From the NCBI RefSeq assembly GCF_014805685.1, contig NC_060893.1:14227773-14291772 (forward strand): 64,000 nt of DNA, read 5' to 3'. The notes beneath the pieces were generated by a model. It was not told the DNA's origin, did not search any database, and saw nothing but the letters and a program-made list of their open reading frames with translations. Below, piece after piece: positions 14,781-26,647 of this stretch. Position numbers and translations under genes: made by a program. This stretch comes from Silurus meridionalis. Taxonomy: Eukaryota; Chordata; Actinopteri; Siluriformes; Siluridae. Every line of letters starts with the position of its first letter. Position 1 is the stretch's first letter.

Positions 14781-15995
14781 CCCATGTTTAATAACCAGTG
14801 CCATACTCTGTGTCTGAATGAATGCATTTATTATATCACATTGGCCATCAGAAAGTTTACTTTGTCACGCAGTGAGCTGAATGAGTGCTAAGATTTAGCA
14901 TGACACCTGATATATCCATGATACCAGAAGCTGCTGCAGAGGTGTTACTAAATACTGTAGCACACGTCTCTTTACTGAGCTCTCAGTACACACGTCTCCA
15001 ACTCCCTCCAGCCAATGGGATCTGAACTCAGACCGAGATCAGGAAAGTGCTTAATCAGTCATCTAAACATAACATGGTATAGGAAACTATCTGAGCCTTT
15101 TTTTAAATTAATGTTTCTATTCCTTGTTATTTTAAGATAGGAAAAGTGATTATGTTACAAAAAAAGGTGGTTCCAAGATTTCTTGTTGAAGTTTTTCTGT
15201 AAAGTTCAATATGGTCTCATATTTGTAAATTTGTAACAAATTACAGTGCTCAGTCATTTTTTTGTATTAAATCAAATTATTGGAAAGGCATTAAAGGGGG
15301 GTAATATTTAAATAAAAATGAGAAGCAGGTAATATTTGGTTTTAATTTGCCTTTACAGAAGGTGGTACATTAAACTGTGATTCCTGAAGGGACAGATGAT
15401 TTTGATGTAGGGGAGAGATGTAGGTTTAAGATAACTTACAGGAGACACTTTTAAAACGTCTATTTCAGTCGACGGATTTATAAATATTATGAATGCATAT
15501 TTAATAAAGAACAAAAACTGTGAAAAATAACCTTGATGAAATTAGTAAATACACACTTTTACTGACATCTAGAGGCAGAAACCGAATTTGCAACAGCACA
15601 TAATACTGTCATTAAAAATTAAGCAGTAAGGAGTCATGTTTTTTTTAAAACTCAAACAATACAATATTGTCTATTTTTGGATCAACATTGATGGTGGATG
15701 TGACATAATTAAAAGTGTTCAATATCCAACAGTGCAAATTCCTTTGTTTAAACTAAAATAATATGAATGATCTGAATTTACTGCTGATGTTTTTACCTTT
15801 TAGTGTAGTAGATTCTATGTGTGTTTTAATGGTGAGTTTATAGGATAGCATTACAGAGTGTAATCCTTCTCTGTGCATTCTGTGGGTCAATACCCACGAC
15901 CTCCTCTCCCTCCCTCAAGCATTACACTACCAACAGCTGAATCAGCAGGGACAAAACTGGCTGCTCTCCGTGCAAAAATGAGTGCTGTATACATG

Positions 15996-16041
15996 CACAC
16001 ACACGCACGCACGCGCACACACACACACACACGCACACATG
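15996..16041. repeat. imperfect (CA)n / (CG) microsatellite
   Basis: CACACACG and CACGCACG units in a mixed array. Confidence 0.9.
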
Positions 16042-16974
16042 CACGGACATACTGTGGGCCTAAACATTTTGCGTATTGGACTGTACATTTATTTCTGTCT
16101 GGAAATAAATCTTCGTTGGAAACTGAAGCCATGTTTAATGGGCTGCTACTGCAAAACATTCGTGCTGTACATTTTGAATTAAAGTGCTGCACTAAGCACT
16201 CACAAATGCTCAGAGAGAGACTGTGGGTGGTCTTGGGATTTAGGCTTGTCATGGTGAAAAAACTAAATTAGACTACATACCTAGAAATATTTCTGAGCAC
16301 ACTCAGAAAAAAAATATTTTGAATATTTCATAAAAACTATTTGCTGATTTATGCAATTACTTTTCAATACTATTAATTTTATCTCGACATTTTTTTTCTT
16401 TTTTTTTTGGTTTTGCTTACGTCTGAACACTCCCTTAATATTGTTCTATGACATAATTTTGACATTGTGGTGAAGGAAATGTAAAGCATATGCACATCAC
16501 TCGAAAGACTATCTGTCTTAGGAGATAACATGATTCCTCACAAGGGGGAGCCAGAAACTTACACGCTCACTTCAGAAAGTGTTTAGGGCTGTGGAGCTGG
16601 GGCCTATGAGCCTATGAGCACTGAACTTTAAGGTGCACATTCACACACTCAGTGGTTAAAAACATACATACATACATACATACAAAAAAAACCTCCTGAC
16701 TACACTACGCTATAGAGTGCACTTGTACCACACAGCATTCAAACCCTGAAATTCTGAAAAATGTATAAAAATGTCCTGCAAAATCTGTGTATAATATAAA
16801 AAATGCAGTACAAAAATAAATAAATAAATGGCAACAAAAACAGAAAAAGAATAAAAGAAAATATAAACAGCCTTGTGGGAAATGTTAATTACAGCATTTC
16901 AGTGTATACAAGAATTAAGCAATCTTACTTTTTTGCTTTTAACACATTTTAGTTTTAGAATCTTGTAATGCTTG

Positions 16975-17028
16975 ATCTGCTGTAGCAACCCCTGATGGGA
17001 GCAGCCTAAATAATAATAATAATAATAA

Positions 17029-17059
<31 letters not shown>

Positions 17060-17080
17060 AAGAAGAAGAAAAGAAGAAGT
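16975..17080 (+). mobile_element. RTE-like LINE 3' terminus with (AAT)n(AAG)n tail
   Basis: GATCTGCTGTAGCAACCCCT followed by GATGGGAGCAGCC and a triplet tail. It is the same ending as at 17880-17979, so it is a second, shorter copy of one LINE family. Confidence 0.65.
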
Positions 17081-17227
17081 AGTTTTAGAAGCTTCTAATA
17101 AATGTTTAGTTTTTTTCCCTTACTTTCTTCGTTTCTGGCTTTTTCTAATAAAACCTGTAATTATAGAACATTGTGTAAAAGAAGTGAAGAGAAAACATAA
17201 AAAAAAGTAAAATTATAATCAGGATCA

Positions 17228-17376
17228 ATGTCTTCTACTGGACAAGCCGCCACTGTTGGGCATTTGAACAAGGCCATTAACACACTCTCTGCTCCAGGGA
17301 TGCTGTATCATGACCGACCCTGTACTCTGACCCCAGCTTTCTAACACTCTGGAAAATAAAAAAATAAAAAACTATC
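17228..17376 (+). mobile_element. SINE-like repeat
   Basis: Contains GCCACTGTTGGGCATTTGAA, CAAGGCCATTAA and GGATGCTGTATCATGACCGA, with CTGACCCCAGCTTTCTAAC. The same order of phrases appears at 43588-43810 in another insertion, which shows it is a dispersed family. The phrasing resembles common catfish SINEs. Confidence 0.65.
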
Positions 17377-17754
17377 CTATTATGTACGTCACATGTAAAA
17401 ACCCCATAATAACATTTGCAATGAAAATTTAATTTGTTTAGATGCGGGGATTCCAATTATTTTTACTTTGGTCCTCATATTTGCAAAGGTGGCAAAAGTA
17501 CACACATCCTTCACTTAAGTAGTAGTTAAGTGCAGATGCTCATGTTTTAAAATATTGGGGGAAAGGTGAAGTTAAAGTAAAAAGTTTTGTGCTCTGACAT
17601 GTACTTAAGTAAAAAGTAGCCATTAATACTACCCGTTTTAGTGTCACGCTGGTAATTGGACATCTCGTCATATTAAAATTAGCACTGTCAATCGATTCAA
17701 ATATTTAATGCCGATTAATCGCATGACTGTCATGAGTTAATCGCACATAGGGTA

Positions 17755-17979
17755 TATTGGTAGAAGAATGCTGAGAATGGAGCCACCAGGAAGGAGGAAA
17801 TGAGAAAGGCCAAGAAGGAGGTTTATGGATGTGGTAAAGGAAAAAATCAGGTAGTTGGTTTGAAAGAGGCAGATGTAGAGGACAGGGGGCTATGGAGACA
17901 GATGATCCGCTGTGGCGACCCCTAATGGGAGCTGAAAGAAGAAGAAGAAGAAGAAGAAGAAGAAGAAGAAGAAGAAGAA
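17755..17979 (+). mobile_element. RTE-like LINE 3' fragment with (AAG)n tail
   Basis: An interrupted frame reads like the conserved C-terminus of fish RTE-type reverse transcriptases (KKEVYGCGKGK, then EADVEDRGLWRQMIRCGDP). It is followed by GAAAGAAGAAG repeats. It is 5'-truncated and not functional. Confidence 0.7.
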
Positions 17980-17981
17980 TT

Positions 17982-18137
17982 ACAAATATTTATCTGCTCT
18001 AAATGTACCTTAAATGAATACTTTCAAATTTTTTAATACTCTAATCAACGTGGGCATGGACAAATATTTATCTGCTCTAAATGTACCTTAAATTAATACT
18101 TTCAAATTTTTTAATACTCTAATCAACGTGGGCATGG
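17982..18137. repeat. 78-bp tandem duplication (two copies)
   Basis: Units start at 17982 and 18060, each beginning ACAAATATTTATCTGCTCTA, with one visible difference (ATGAATAC versus ATTAATAC). A third unit begins at 18138 but diverges after ten bases. Confidence 0.95.
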
Positions 18138-18299
18138 ACAAATATTGATGCTTTAAGCAAATGTATGTTTATTATTTGTAAAACCAAACTTAAACTAGAG
18201 CATAAAGACAATATTCTTGTTAATGTTTTAAAGTAATTATGGTGTTTTAAATTACAGACACATTTAAAAACTTCCATTTATGTCTAATATTTTATAAAA

Positions 18300-20022
18300 G
18301 ATGTTCCTACTTACAAGAAAACAATATCTTTGAACAGTTTCAGTCAGGTTTTAGGCCCCATCATAGCACAGAAACTGTTATGATGGAGCCTAAAACCTGA
18401 CTGAAACTCTTCAAAGACATTGTTTGAAGGTACAAGGTTCAGTTCTAGGACCCCTGCTTTTTACAATATACATGATTCCCTTGTGAAATATTATTAGACG
18501 GCATGGGATTAGCTTTCACTGTTATGCTGATGATACCCAACTATATATCTAATCGAAACCAGGCGATAGCTCAATTGGCTCGGATAACTGAGTGTGTCAA
18601 AGGATTAAAAGATTGTATGACTCATAACTTTCTATTGTTAAATTCTGATAAGAAAGAGTTTTTGCTCATCAGCCCAAAAACCAAAAGTACACAGATGCTC
18701 CAGCATTTCAACCTGCATTTAGAAGGATGTACTGTAACTACCAGTTCAACTACCTGGGAGTTATTTTAAACACCAACTTGTCTTTTGTAAATCATATCAA
18801 CCATATTACAAAAACAGACTTTTTCCACTTTAGAAATATTGCTAAGCTATATCTGATGCAGAGAAGCTCGTCCATGCATTCATGACCTCCAGACTGGACT
18901 ATTGTAATGCATTACTAAGTGGTTGTCCTGCATCATTAATAACCAAGCTACAGTTAGCCCAGAATGCTGTAGCCAGAGTTCTCACAAGGTCAAGAAAATA
19001 TGACCATATAACCCCAATCTTATCATCCCTACAATGGCTACCTGTTAAGATTTGAATTGACTACAAACTACTGCTACTTACTTATAAAAACACTAAATGG
19101 TTTGGCTCCCATGTATATATCCAGTCTTTTAACACGCTACAATCCGTCACGCTCCTTGAGATCTGAAAACTCCGGACTTCTAGTAGTTCCTAAAATAGTA
19201 AAGTCCACTAAAGTTGGTAGATCGTTCTCACAATTAGCTCCTAAACTTTGTAATAGTGTTCCTGAAAGTGTTCGGGGCTCAAACACTCTCCCAGTTTGAG
19301 TGCAGATTAAAATATTTTCTTCTTAGCAAAGCCTGCACATAACACACACCACATATCCTAACCTTGTGCTCCAGTACATCTAATCACATGCACATGATCA
19401 ACTTCCCATCCCGTTCCCCATCCCAAGGCATTCTGAGATTGAGCCAGTCCATGTCCCACCTCATGAAGATTGTAGACCTTTAAAGAAGTAGATGCCGACC
19501 GGCAACATCCCGAACCATATAGAAACGTACCGGCACCATTTGGATTTCACTTTATGTAGCGTTTGGACATTGTACCTCTTTGAGTGTTTAAAGGCTCTGG
19601 CATGGATAAGCTGGTGTTGGATCTATGATGATCGCAAATGTTAAGCTATTTTATGAGTTGCTCAGTTGCTCCTGGTTCCATAATCTTAATGACTGTATAA
19701 GACTGTAGAGAGGACATTAATCGCAATCACACACTCTGGTGCTCATGTTAGTTCTCACTCTCCAGTGTTCCATATTGTTTTAAAGACCATAATCACACTC
19801 TTGATATCACCCAAATGAGGATGGGTTCCCCTTCTGTGTCTGGTTCCTCTCAAGGTTTCTTCCTCATAACATCTGGGGGAGTTTCTCCTTGCCACAGTCG
19901 CCATGGCAATGCTCATCAGAGATGAATACACACCGTTCACCTTAACTCTTGAATTCTGTAAACCTGCTTTGAGACAATGTTTGTTGTGAAAAGCGCTATA
20001 GAAATAAAGTTGAACTTGATCT
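18300..20022 (+). mobile_element. L2-like LINE, 5'-truncated, with internal inversion
   Basis: Degraded reverse transcriptase: FQSGFRPHHSTETV near 18340, GSVLGPLLFTIYM near 18440, the catalytic block YADDTQLYI near 18520 and TSRLDYCNALLSGCPASL near 18890. A second open piece (19057-19299) reads TYISSLLTRYNPSRSLRSEN-like C-terminal sequence. The 3' end (19800-20022) carries the typical L2 tail: CTGGTTCCTCTCAAGGTTTC, TTGCCACAGTCGCCATGGCA and AAAGCGCTATAGAAATAAAG. Frame breaks make it inactive. Confidence 0.88.
18322..18422. repeat. inverted duplication inside the L2 copy
   Basis: Arms of 43 bases (18322-18364 and 18380-18422) around a 15-base spacer, with four visible mismatches. Each arm encodes the same RT segment (SGFRPHH) in opposite orientation. 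Confidence 0.93.
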
Positions 20023-20300
20023 TAAATTACGTAAATCTTATGGACACCAAACAGAACTTTTGCTATGTTTCCACACGGATGGTTAATGAGGTAATACTGG
20101 CGAAACTGTACCTCTTATAACTTTCATTCGGATTACATAATCAGAGAATATTTGTATTCAGTGTGAATTGGTTTATTTAAAAGTAGACTTTTCGAGCTTT
20201 CTATTCATATATTTTATTATGTCTGCGTGGCAAATATTCACTGAGATTCAGGGTGTTTTATTTGTGTGTCTGTGAAGAGAGATGACTGAGATGTCAAAAA

Positions 20301-20314
20301 GCGCCCCCTGTCTG
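20301..20314 (-). promoter_or_regulatory. weak CTCF-like motif
   Basis: Minus strand CAGACAGGGGGCGC keeps the AGGGGGCGC core but departs from consensus in the first half. Confidence 0.25.
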
Positions 20315-20407
20315 TTTTACAAAAGCACAGCGTTTTGTTGTTATTATAAGTGTATACTAATAAAAGAACTTTACAGATTTTAATGATACATTGCTCTTAT
20401 ATGTACA

Positions 20408-20815
20408 ATGAAAAAGTTTAAGTTTCGTCGTTATAAGGAAAAAATGCCACAAAACGAGTTGGCGCGTTTGTCAACTCCAGATGCTAAATTGTCGGATGTG
20501 CGCACCATGGCGGATTTTGGTGCTGATTTGACACTTGGCGCATCAGGAAAAGAAATGTTTAGTGATAAAAATATATATTATTTATATATATTTATATATT
20601 ACTACAAAATTAATTTAATATTTTGTTACCTAATGAATGTATCCAGGCTTAACATCCGCCATATAAAACACAATCAGAGAAAAGAAGATGATGTTCAGGT
20701 GATCAGGAATGTCTCTTTTCTCAGTCATGTTTACATTGCAACTCTGTCTCATCCACGTGTCTCATCCACACTTCTTGTTGCTTCTGCCTTACTTTTTGTT
20801 AGTTTTTTAAACTAA
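20408..20815 (+). other. unrecognised open frame, probably not a gene
   Basis: A 135-residue frame with a basic start (MKKFKFRRYKEKMPQNELAR) and a Tyr/Phe-rich low-complexity middle. I recognise no domain, promoter or homologue, and the second half is AT-rich intergenic sequence. Listed so that it can be checked, about 300 bases upstream of ush1c. Confidence 0.12.
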
Positions 20816-21010
20816 CAAAAGGCTCTCCCAAAATATTTAATTAAGTTCTGTAGATCCACATACTTCCAAATTTATTATTTTAATCAACTTCGGCTAAGTA
20901 GAATTTACTTTAAATTACACATGACCATAAAAATTGTGCTTACTGATAGCTCTGTGCCATTTCTCTCCATTAGGGTGTGAAACCCAGCAGGAGTGTAAAG
21001 TGCAAGAGAA

Positions 21011-21025
21011 AGCGCCCTCTGGCCG
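21011..21025 (-). promoter_or_regulatory. CTCF-like motif just upstream of the ush1c start codon
   Basis: Minus strand GGCCAGAGGGCGCT matches the CTCF core except at its first bases. It lies about 95 bases before the ATG, in the least AT-rich part of this region (20985-21155), which is the likely ush1c promoter and 5' UTR. Confidence 0.4.
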
Positions 21026-21052
21026 CTACACCTTCCGTCCAGTGAACCGAAG

Positions 21053-21079
21053 ACACACACACACACACACACACACACA
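21053..21079. repeat. (CA)n microsatellite in presumed ush1c 5' UTR
   Basis: About 13 CA units, ending 40 bases before the start codon. Confidence 0.93.
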
Positions 21080-21118
21080 GAGACGCGCGCGGGGGAAAAC
21101 GACAAAGGCTTTTCAAAC

Positions 21119-21154
21119 ATGGAGAGGAAGGTCGCTCGCGAATTTCGCCATAAG
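21119..21154 (+). CDS. ush1c: ush1c exon 1 (start codon)
   Basis: Encodes [12 protein letters not shown], residues 1-12, nearly identical to the start of human harmonin ([12 protein letters not shown]). Donor AAG|GTAATC, phase 0. A CA microsatellite lies about 40 bases upstream in the presumed 5' UTR. Confidence 0.93.
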
Positions 21155-21788
21155 GTAATCGAGTGATGGGGTTTTCTTCTACAGTTTACCTTCTCTAATA
21201 TCTGAGTAATGTTGGCCGATGTTAGGAAATGATCTCTAGTCGTTGAAGAATGGCGGATGACTCGCTGCGCACCTGATAGAAGCTCTCAAATTGTCACATT
21301 AGTCTCTCTCGCACAGTAAACAGCAAAAGCATGATTAAACACACTTTCACTTTATTTAAGCTTATTTATTTTTACTTGCTATGATCCTCTGGCTTACCTG
21401 CGAGCGTGAACTGAGTTACCTGTACACACCTTTACCTGAGGTTTATAGGATATATCTCGCAATAGATTACTTACTTATGGTTGGGACCTGTTTGTTTGTT
21501 TGTTTGTTTAGCCCGTTTATAAGCATTCATTAAACATTTGGAATATCCACATACAATGTTTTCTGCTTTATATAATACTGCATGTGCTGAAATGAACTCA
21601 GGTTTAGGTGTTGTGCTGTGGTTTCTGTTTATTGAGGCAAACAACGTAAGGCTGATTTGTATAATAATAATGATGATAATAAAAAACAACAAATTATTAA
21701 TTCATTAATTACTATACATGTAAATTGATTTTCTATATAAAGAGTGTATAGGTTTGAGGGTTTTCTTTGTGAGCTCCCTGCAAATATC

Positions 21789-21834
<46 letters not shown>

Positions 21835-24800
21835 CCTGTGTGTGTTTGGGGGGTGCTTCACTCAAAGGTCTTCTTCAGTGTTCTGGATAGATGCAATGTC
21901 AGACAAGACGTTTTTTAATTTTTTATAGTATTTATTTTTTTTCTCTGTGACTAGGCCTGCGACCTACAGAGGCTTCTGCCTTCTGCCTTTGTTTAATGCT
22001 GACATGCAGACGTGTCCCTACTTCGTCTCAGCTGTTGTGAATTCATCATAGGTTGTACCCTAGTGTATTTTATTGGAGGACATTCAGGACTATAGTACAT
22101 GATTCATGCTCAGAATTTAAATTTTATTGCTTTATGGTGTCAAAGTCCAGGCTAAGGGACACATGGGGCTTGTATAAAACATATTTATTACACCCTATGC
22201 ACTCCTCATCCAAGCCAGATCTTATCGTGTACAGTATACTCTATTCTAGTGTATTTTTTATCTGTAATAATTAAAATACACTGTAAGGTTTGTCCAAGTG
22301 TATTTTTGAAACATTTTGATTATGAAAACAAATGTACATGTTATAGGTTGAAAACAAATATCGATTCCAAAACATCATGTCATTCATTCAGCCATTCATT
22401 CAACGATTTATTCATCCACCCATTTTCACTAAACCCTGGTCAGGGTTGCGGTGAATGCACAACCTATATAAGGAACACACAGTAAATTAACCCTGAATGA
22501 AACACTAGTCATTTATGCACTAGTCATATATACTATATTATATACTTAAAATATATTCTGTGAAATTAACAGCCTATTATGTGAGAGAATAATCAACTTT
22601 TAACCATAGCACTCACCTTTAAGGTTTTCAGTTTTGTAATATTATGTCTCATATACACATTTACATGTGACAGCAACAGTGATGTAGTTTTGGCCATGCA
22701 CATTCATGTAAAATGAGCCGCTCAGTGTGAGAAGATGGAGTGCAGGGGCATGAGCAGGTCTACTGGAGCAGATCAGCACCCAACTATTTCCACCTGACCA
22801 AGAACAATAGCATGTGTCACATCGGTTCTCCAGGTCACTGAAACACATCTCCCACGTCCAACAGCAAAAACCTTTCTCTTTGCTGTTGTGTCTCTAAGAG
22901 AGAGATGTGTGGCATCATTGACTGGCCTGAACGTTTTCTTAAAATATTTTTGCAGCAGTTCAGTCACCACAAGGTATGATGGTCCGCCATATTAAACCTG
23001 TTTAGCACAGGAATTTTTATTTACTTTTTGTTCTTCTTTGCAGGTTGATTTGCTGATTGATAATGAGGCAGAAAAGGATTACTTGTATGATGTTCTGCGC
23101 ATGTACCATAAGTAAGTTTGATCTTTTGATCTATTGTGGATTTCCTGACTGGGTGGTTGGCTGTTTTTGTTTTTTAATAATTCATTATAGACAGTAGAAC
23201 AACAAAGCCATGAAACTTTGTAATTTTACAATGAAGAGCGTAAAAACATGTTATTTATTTGTTATTTCTCGGTGGTCCTGGTCCTGGTCTTGGTAGTTTG
23301 TATTAACTAGCTACTTTTGACATGATTGTCCATGATAGTCATTTTTGCTTATTTCCATTCATTATTTTATTTTAGAATTCATACAAAATAACTTTGTGGT
23401 TGTACAACAAAATATGTCAGAACAGTATTTTACATTTTATAGAAAATTGTTTCTTATTGGTTAATAATTCATGAACGTTTGTAGCACAGTAAGGAAAACA
23501 ACATTGTTGCATGCAGTTGAATTATACATTGGGTTTCTTTTTATCTAAACAATAAGAACTAAATAGGTTTTTCCGCTTGATCTTTGTTTGGTTGCTCTAT
23601 TGGACCAGTGGCTGAAGGTTGTCCTATTGGATGGAGATCTGATAGTTTCCAATCTCCACCCGTCACATGCAGCCATTCACAAAAGACACTTTGCTGTTGA
23701 TATTTGAGTCAGGAGTAAAATACCAGTCATCAAAATTTCATAGAACACAGAACACAAAATCCAAAAAGCATTACTTTAAACGTTTGCATTTGAAAACTAA
23801 GAGCTACACAAAAATATTTGGAAACACTATTATAATTCATTTTTATTGGTCAAAGAAGAATAGATTATGTAGAACATTAATAATGCCACTATGGCTTAAA
23901 TGACTAATTTCAGTAAATTATATAAAATTATAAGTATCAGATCATCAGAAATAATGACTAGAATAGTGGCTCAAGAAGTTTGCTGTTTTTAAATCTATCA
24001 CTACAGGATAAAATATTAGTAAAGCAGTAGTCACAGGACTAAATTTCACTATGCTTCTGAACCACCCCATATATCATTGAATAATGCAAATTCTCCTTTT
24101 TTCTTTATTATAGCAAGTGTTTTACGTATCAAAATATGATCAGTGTAATTTGCTCCAATAACCTGAAGTGCTACTTGACACTAGTTATATTGTCTTTAAG
24201 CCTCTTCGGATGCATGCTTCTGGAATAGTCTTAATAACGGTTCTTTTTATTAGGTCAATGGAGCTGTCTGTCCTGGTGGGGGACTTGAAGCTGGTGATTA
24301 ATGAACCAAACCGCTTGCCTCTATTTGATGCCATTCGGCCTCTCATCCCTCTCAAGCACCAGGTGGAGTATGACAACCTTACCCCAAAGAGATCCAGGTG
24401 AGAAGATGGCATAAATTAATAATTATAGACAAATTAAATGGTAACAAACAGAAAGAGAGAGGGGGTGGGATCCACACTGTCCAAGTACTGGGGTAATGTA
24501 ATTGCTCCCTCTTGGGTTCAGTGAACCATGTCAGACTGGTTATAAACACTATGAGTATAATCCAGTGTGACACACATCTCTAATAGTGCAGAACCTGCTA
24601 GTTCCCAGCTATGGTTAATGTAGTCAGATGAAATGTTTTATCTAAGCTCTTAGATATGGTGACATTTAAATGTAATGCAGCATAATGTTTGAGACAAAAA
24701 TGTTTTGGTAAAAATATTTTTTTTTACATAAATGAAAAAGGAGCACACTGATGGTAGATTATACACTTTTTCCAGCTAAGAGAGTATATATATTTACTTA

Positions 24801-26599
24801 TTAGAAAGTCTTATAGTACATAACCTATATATTTTTACAAAATATATAAAAGTTTCTTATAAGATATATCTTTTATTCATGCTCAACATTCAGTTGTAAG
24901 AAGTCATATTTACATAACAGAAGTAATTCTGTTATGTAAATCTTAATAGGAATCTGTGCAGACGAATTTAATTTTTTCACTCCATACTTGTCATAGACAA
25001 TTGTGTCCATATGAGCTTTTATAATGTACTTAAAATCATACAACTTATATTTTCTTTATCAAGAATGATGCTAATAAAAGTAAATAAAAAGCTATTAAAA
25101 TAATTTATTTGAATCTTCTGTGACTGACACAGCTTTACAGTATTTACAACATTGCTACACAATGACTAAATTGAGATCCCAAATAGAGATTGAGTTACAG
25201 TTTGATTTCACTGGTCACACATTCACTGATTACATGTTTATGTCTGCTGGGGCAGCCCAATCTTACTAAAATTAAAATCATAGATTTTCTAATGTATTAC
25301 ATGTTGCAAATACTTCATTTAAACTTTTGTTGATTCATGGGACTTAAGTATTAGTATATTATCTGAAGAGATTATTAGAAAATGAAAAATTATAAAAAAT
25401 TTTTTTTTATGAAAACAACTGTATCCAATACACAATTAAAATTTTCAAATTGCAATTCAGGAAGTGGTCTTCGATGCAGTTTAGGCACATGTCATAATTT
25501 TCTTAATGTATCTGCGCCTTGAAGTCACATATCTAATCTAATAGATGCACATGCACTAGAGGATGTGGTCAGTTTAATACGTTGATAATCATATTAATAA
25601 GAAATACACGTTTTAGATTTAAATCTGCCCTAACCAAAAATGTAAGTGTATTTACTAAACTTAAAATCTTATTAAGATACAGTCCAGATTCAAGGCTCAT
25701 TAAATAGGCAGGTTTAATTTGAATGAGTTCTTCCTTATTTAATGGAGATCCAGTGCAAACAGCTTTCTACTTAAAATAATCGTTTTTGTCATATGAATTT
25801 TCTCTTTGCATGCAGGAAGCTGAAAGAAGTGCGTTTGGATCGTACTCACCCTGAAGGCTTGGGTCTGAGTGTACGAGGTGGCCTAGAATTTGGTTGTGGA
25901 CTCTTTATCTCACAGATTGTAAAGGATGGACAGGCTGGAAATGTGGGCCTGCAGGTAAGAGAGAAAAAGCAAGACGGAAAGAGAGAAGGGAGAGAAGTGG
26001 CATGGTAGCACTAGTATACAGTATCTGTTGTATGATAAAAAAAATTTATAAACTCAAAAAATGCATATGTCATTGTTTAGCATTTTATTAAAAAAAAACA
26101 GCTATCATTACTATGAACAACAAATATAGGATTTTGTGCATGTTGTTAGGGTAATACTCTGCAGCCTATAAAAGCCTACAGGAGAAATAGCTCTTTGTAG
26201 AGTCTGCATTTGAGCAATAGTAACTTCATATGTAGCAAGAAAAAAAACAAACAATGCACAGCTGCATTTTATGTTGATGTCAGGACACCCTCACACCACT
26301 AGGTGGAGTAAATAAACGTACTATGATCCCATTTTACAAAACCTGCACCTTCAGCAGTTTTCTTATTTGCAGCATTTTGAAGGACTCAGGGCTACACATG
26401 ACTCTGTGTTAGAAATGTATGAGTATGCGGACATTTAGCATCTTTATGCAGAAAAATACATCCATTTGTATGCTGACCTGTACTCAGGAACTCAGAAACA
26501 TTATTAAAATTTTTAGTTAATGTCTGAAACAATTTATTTTACAGTCCCAACTCTGGGGAAAAAAAATATATATTTATATTCATATATTTATTCATATAT

Positions 26600-26647
<48 letters not shown>

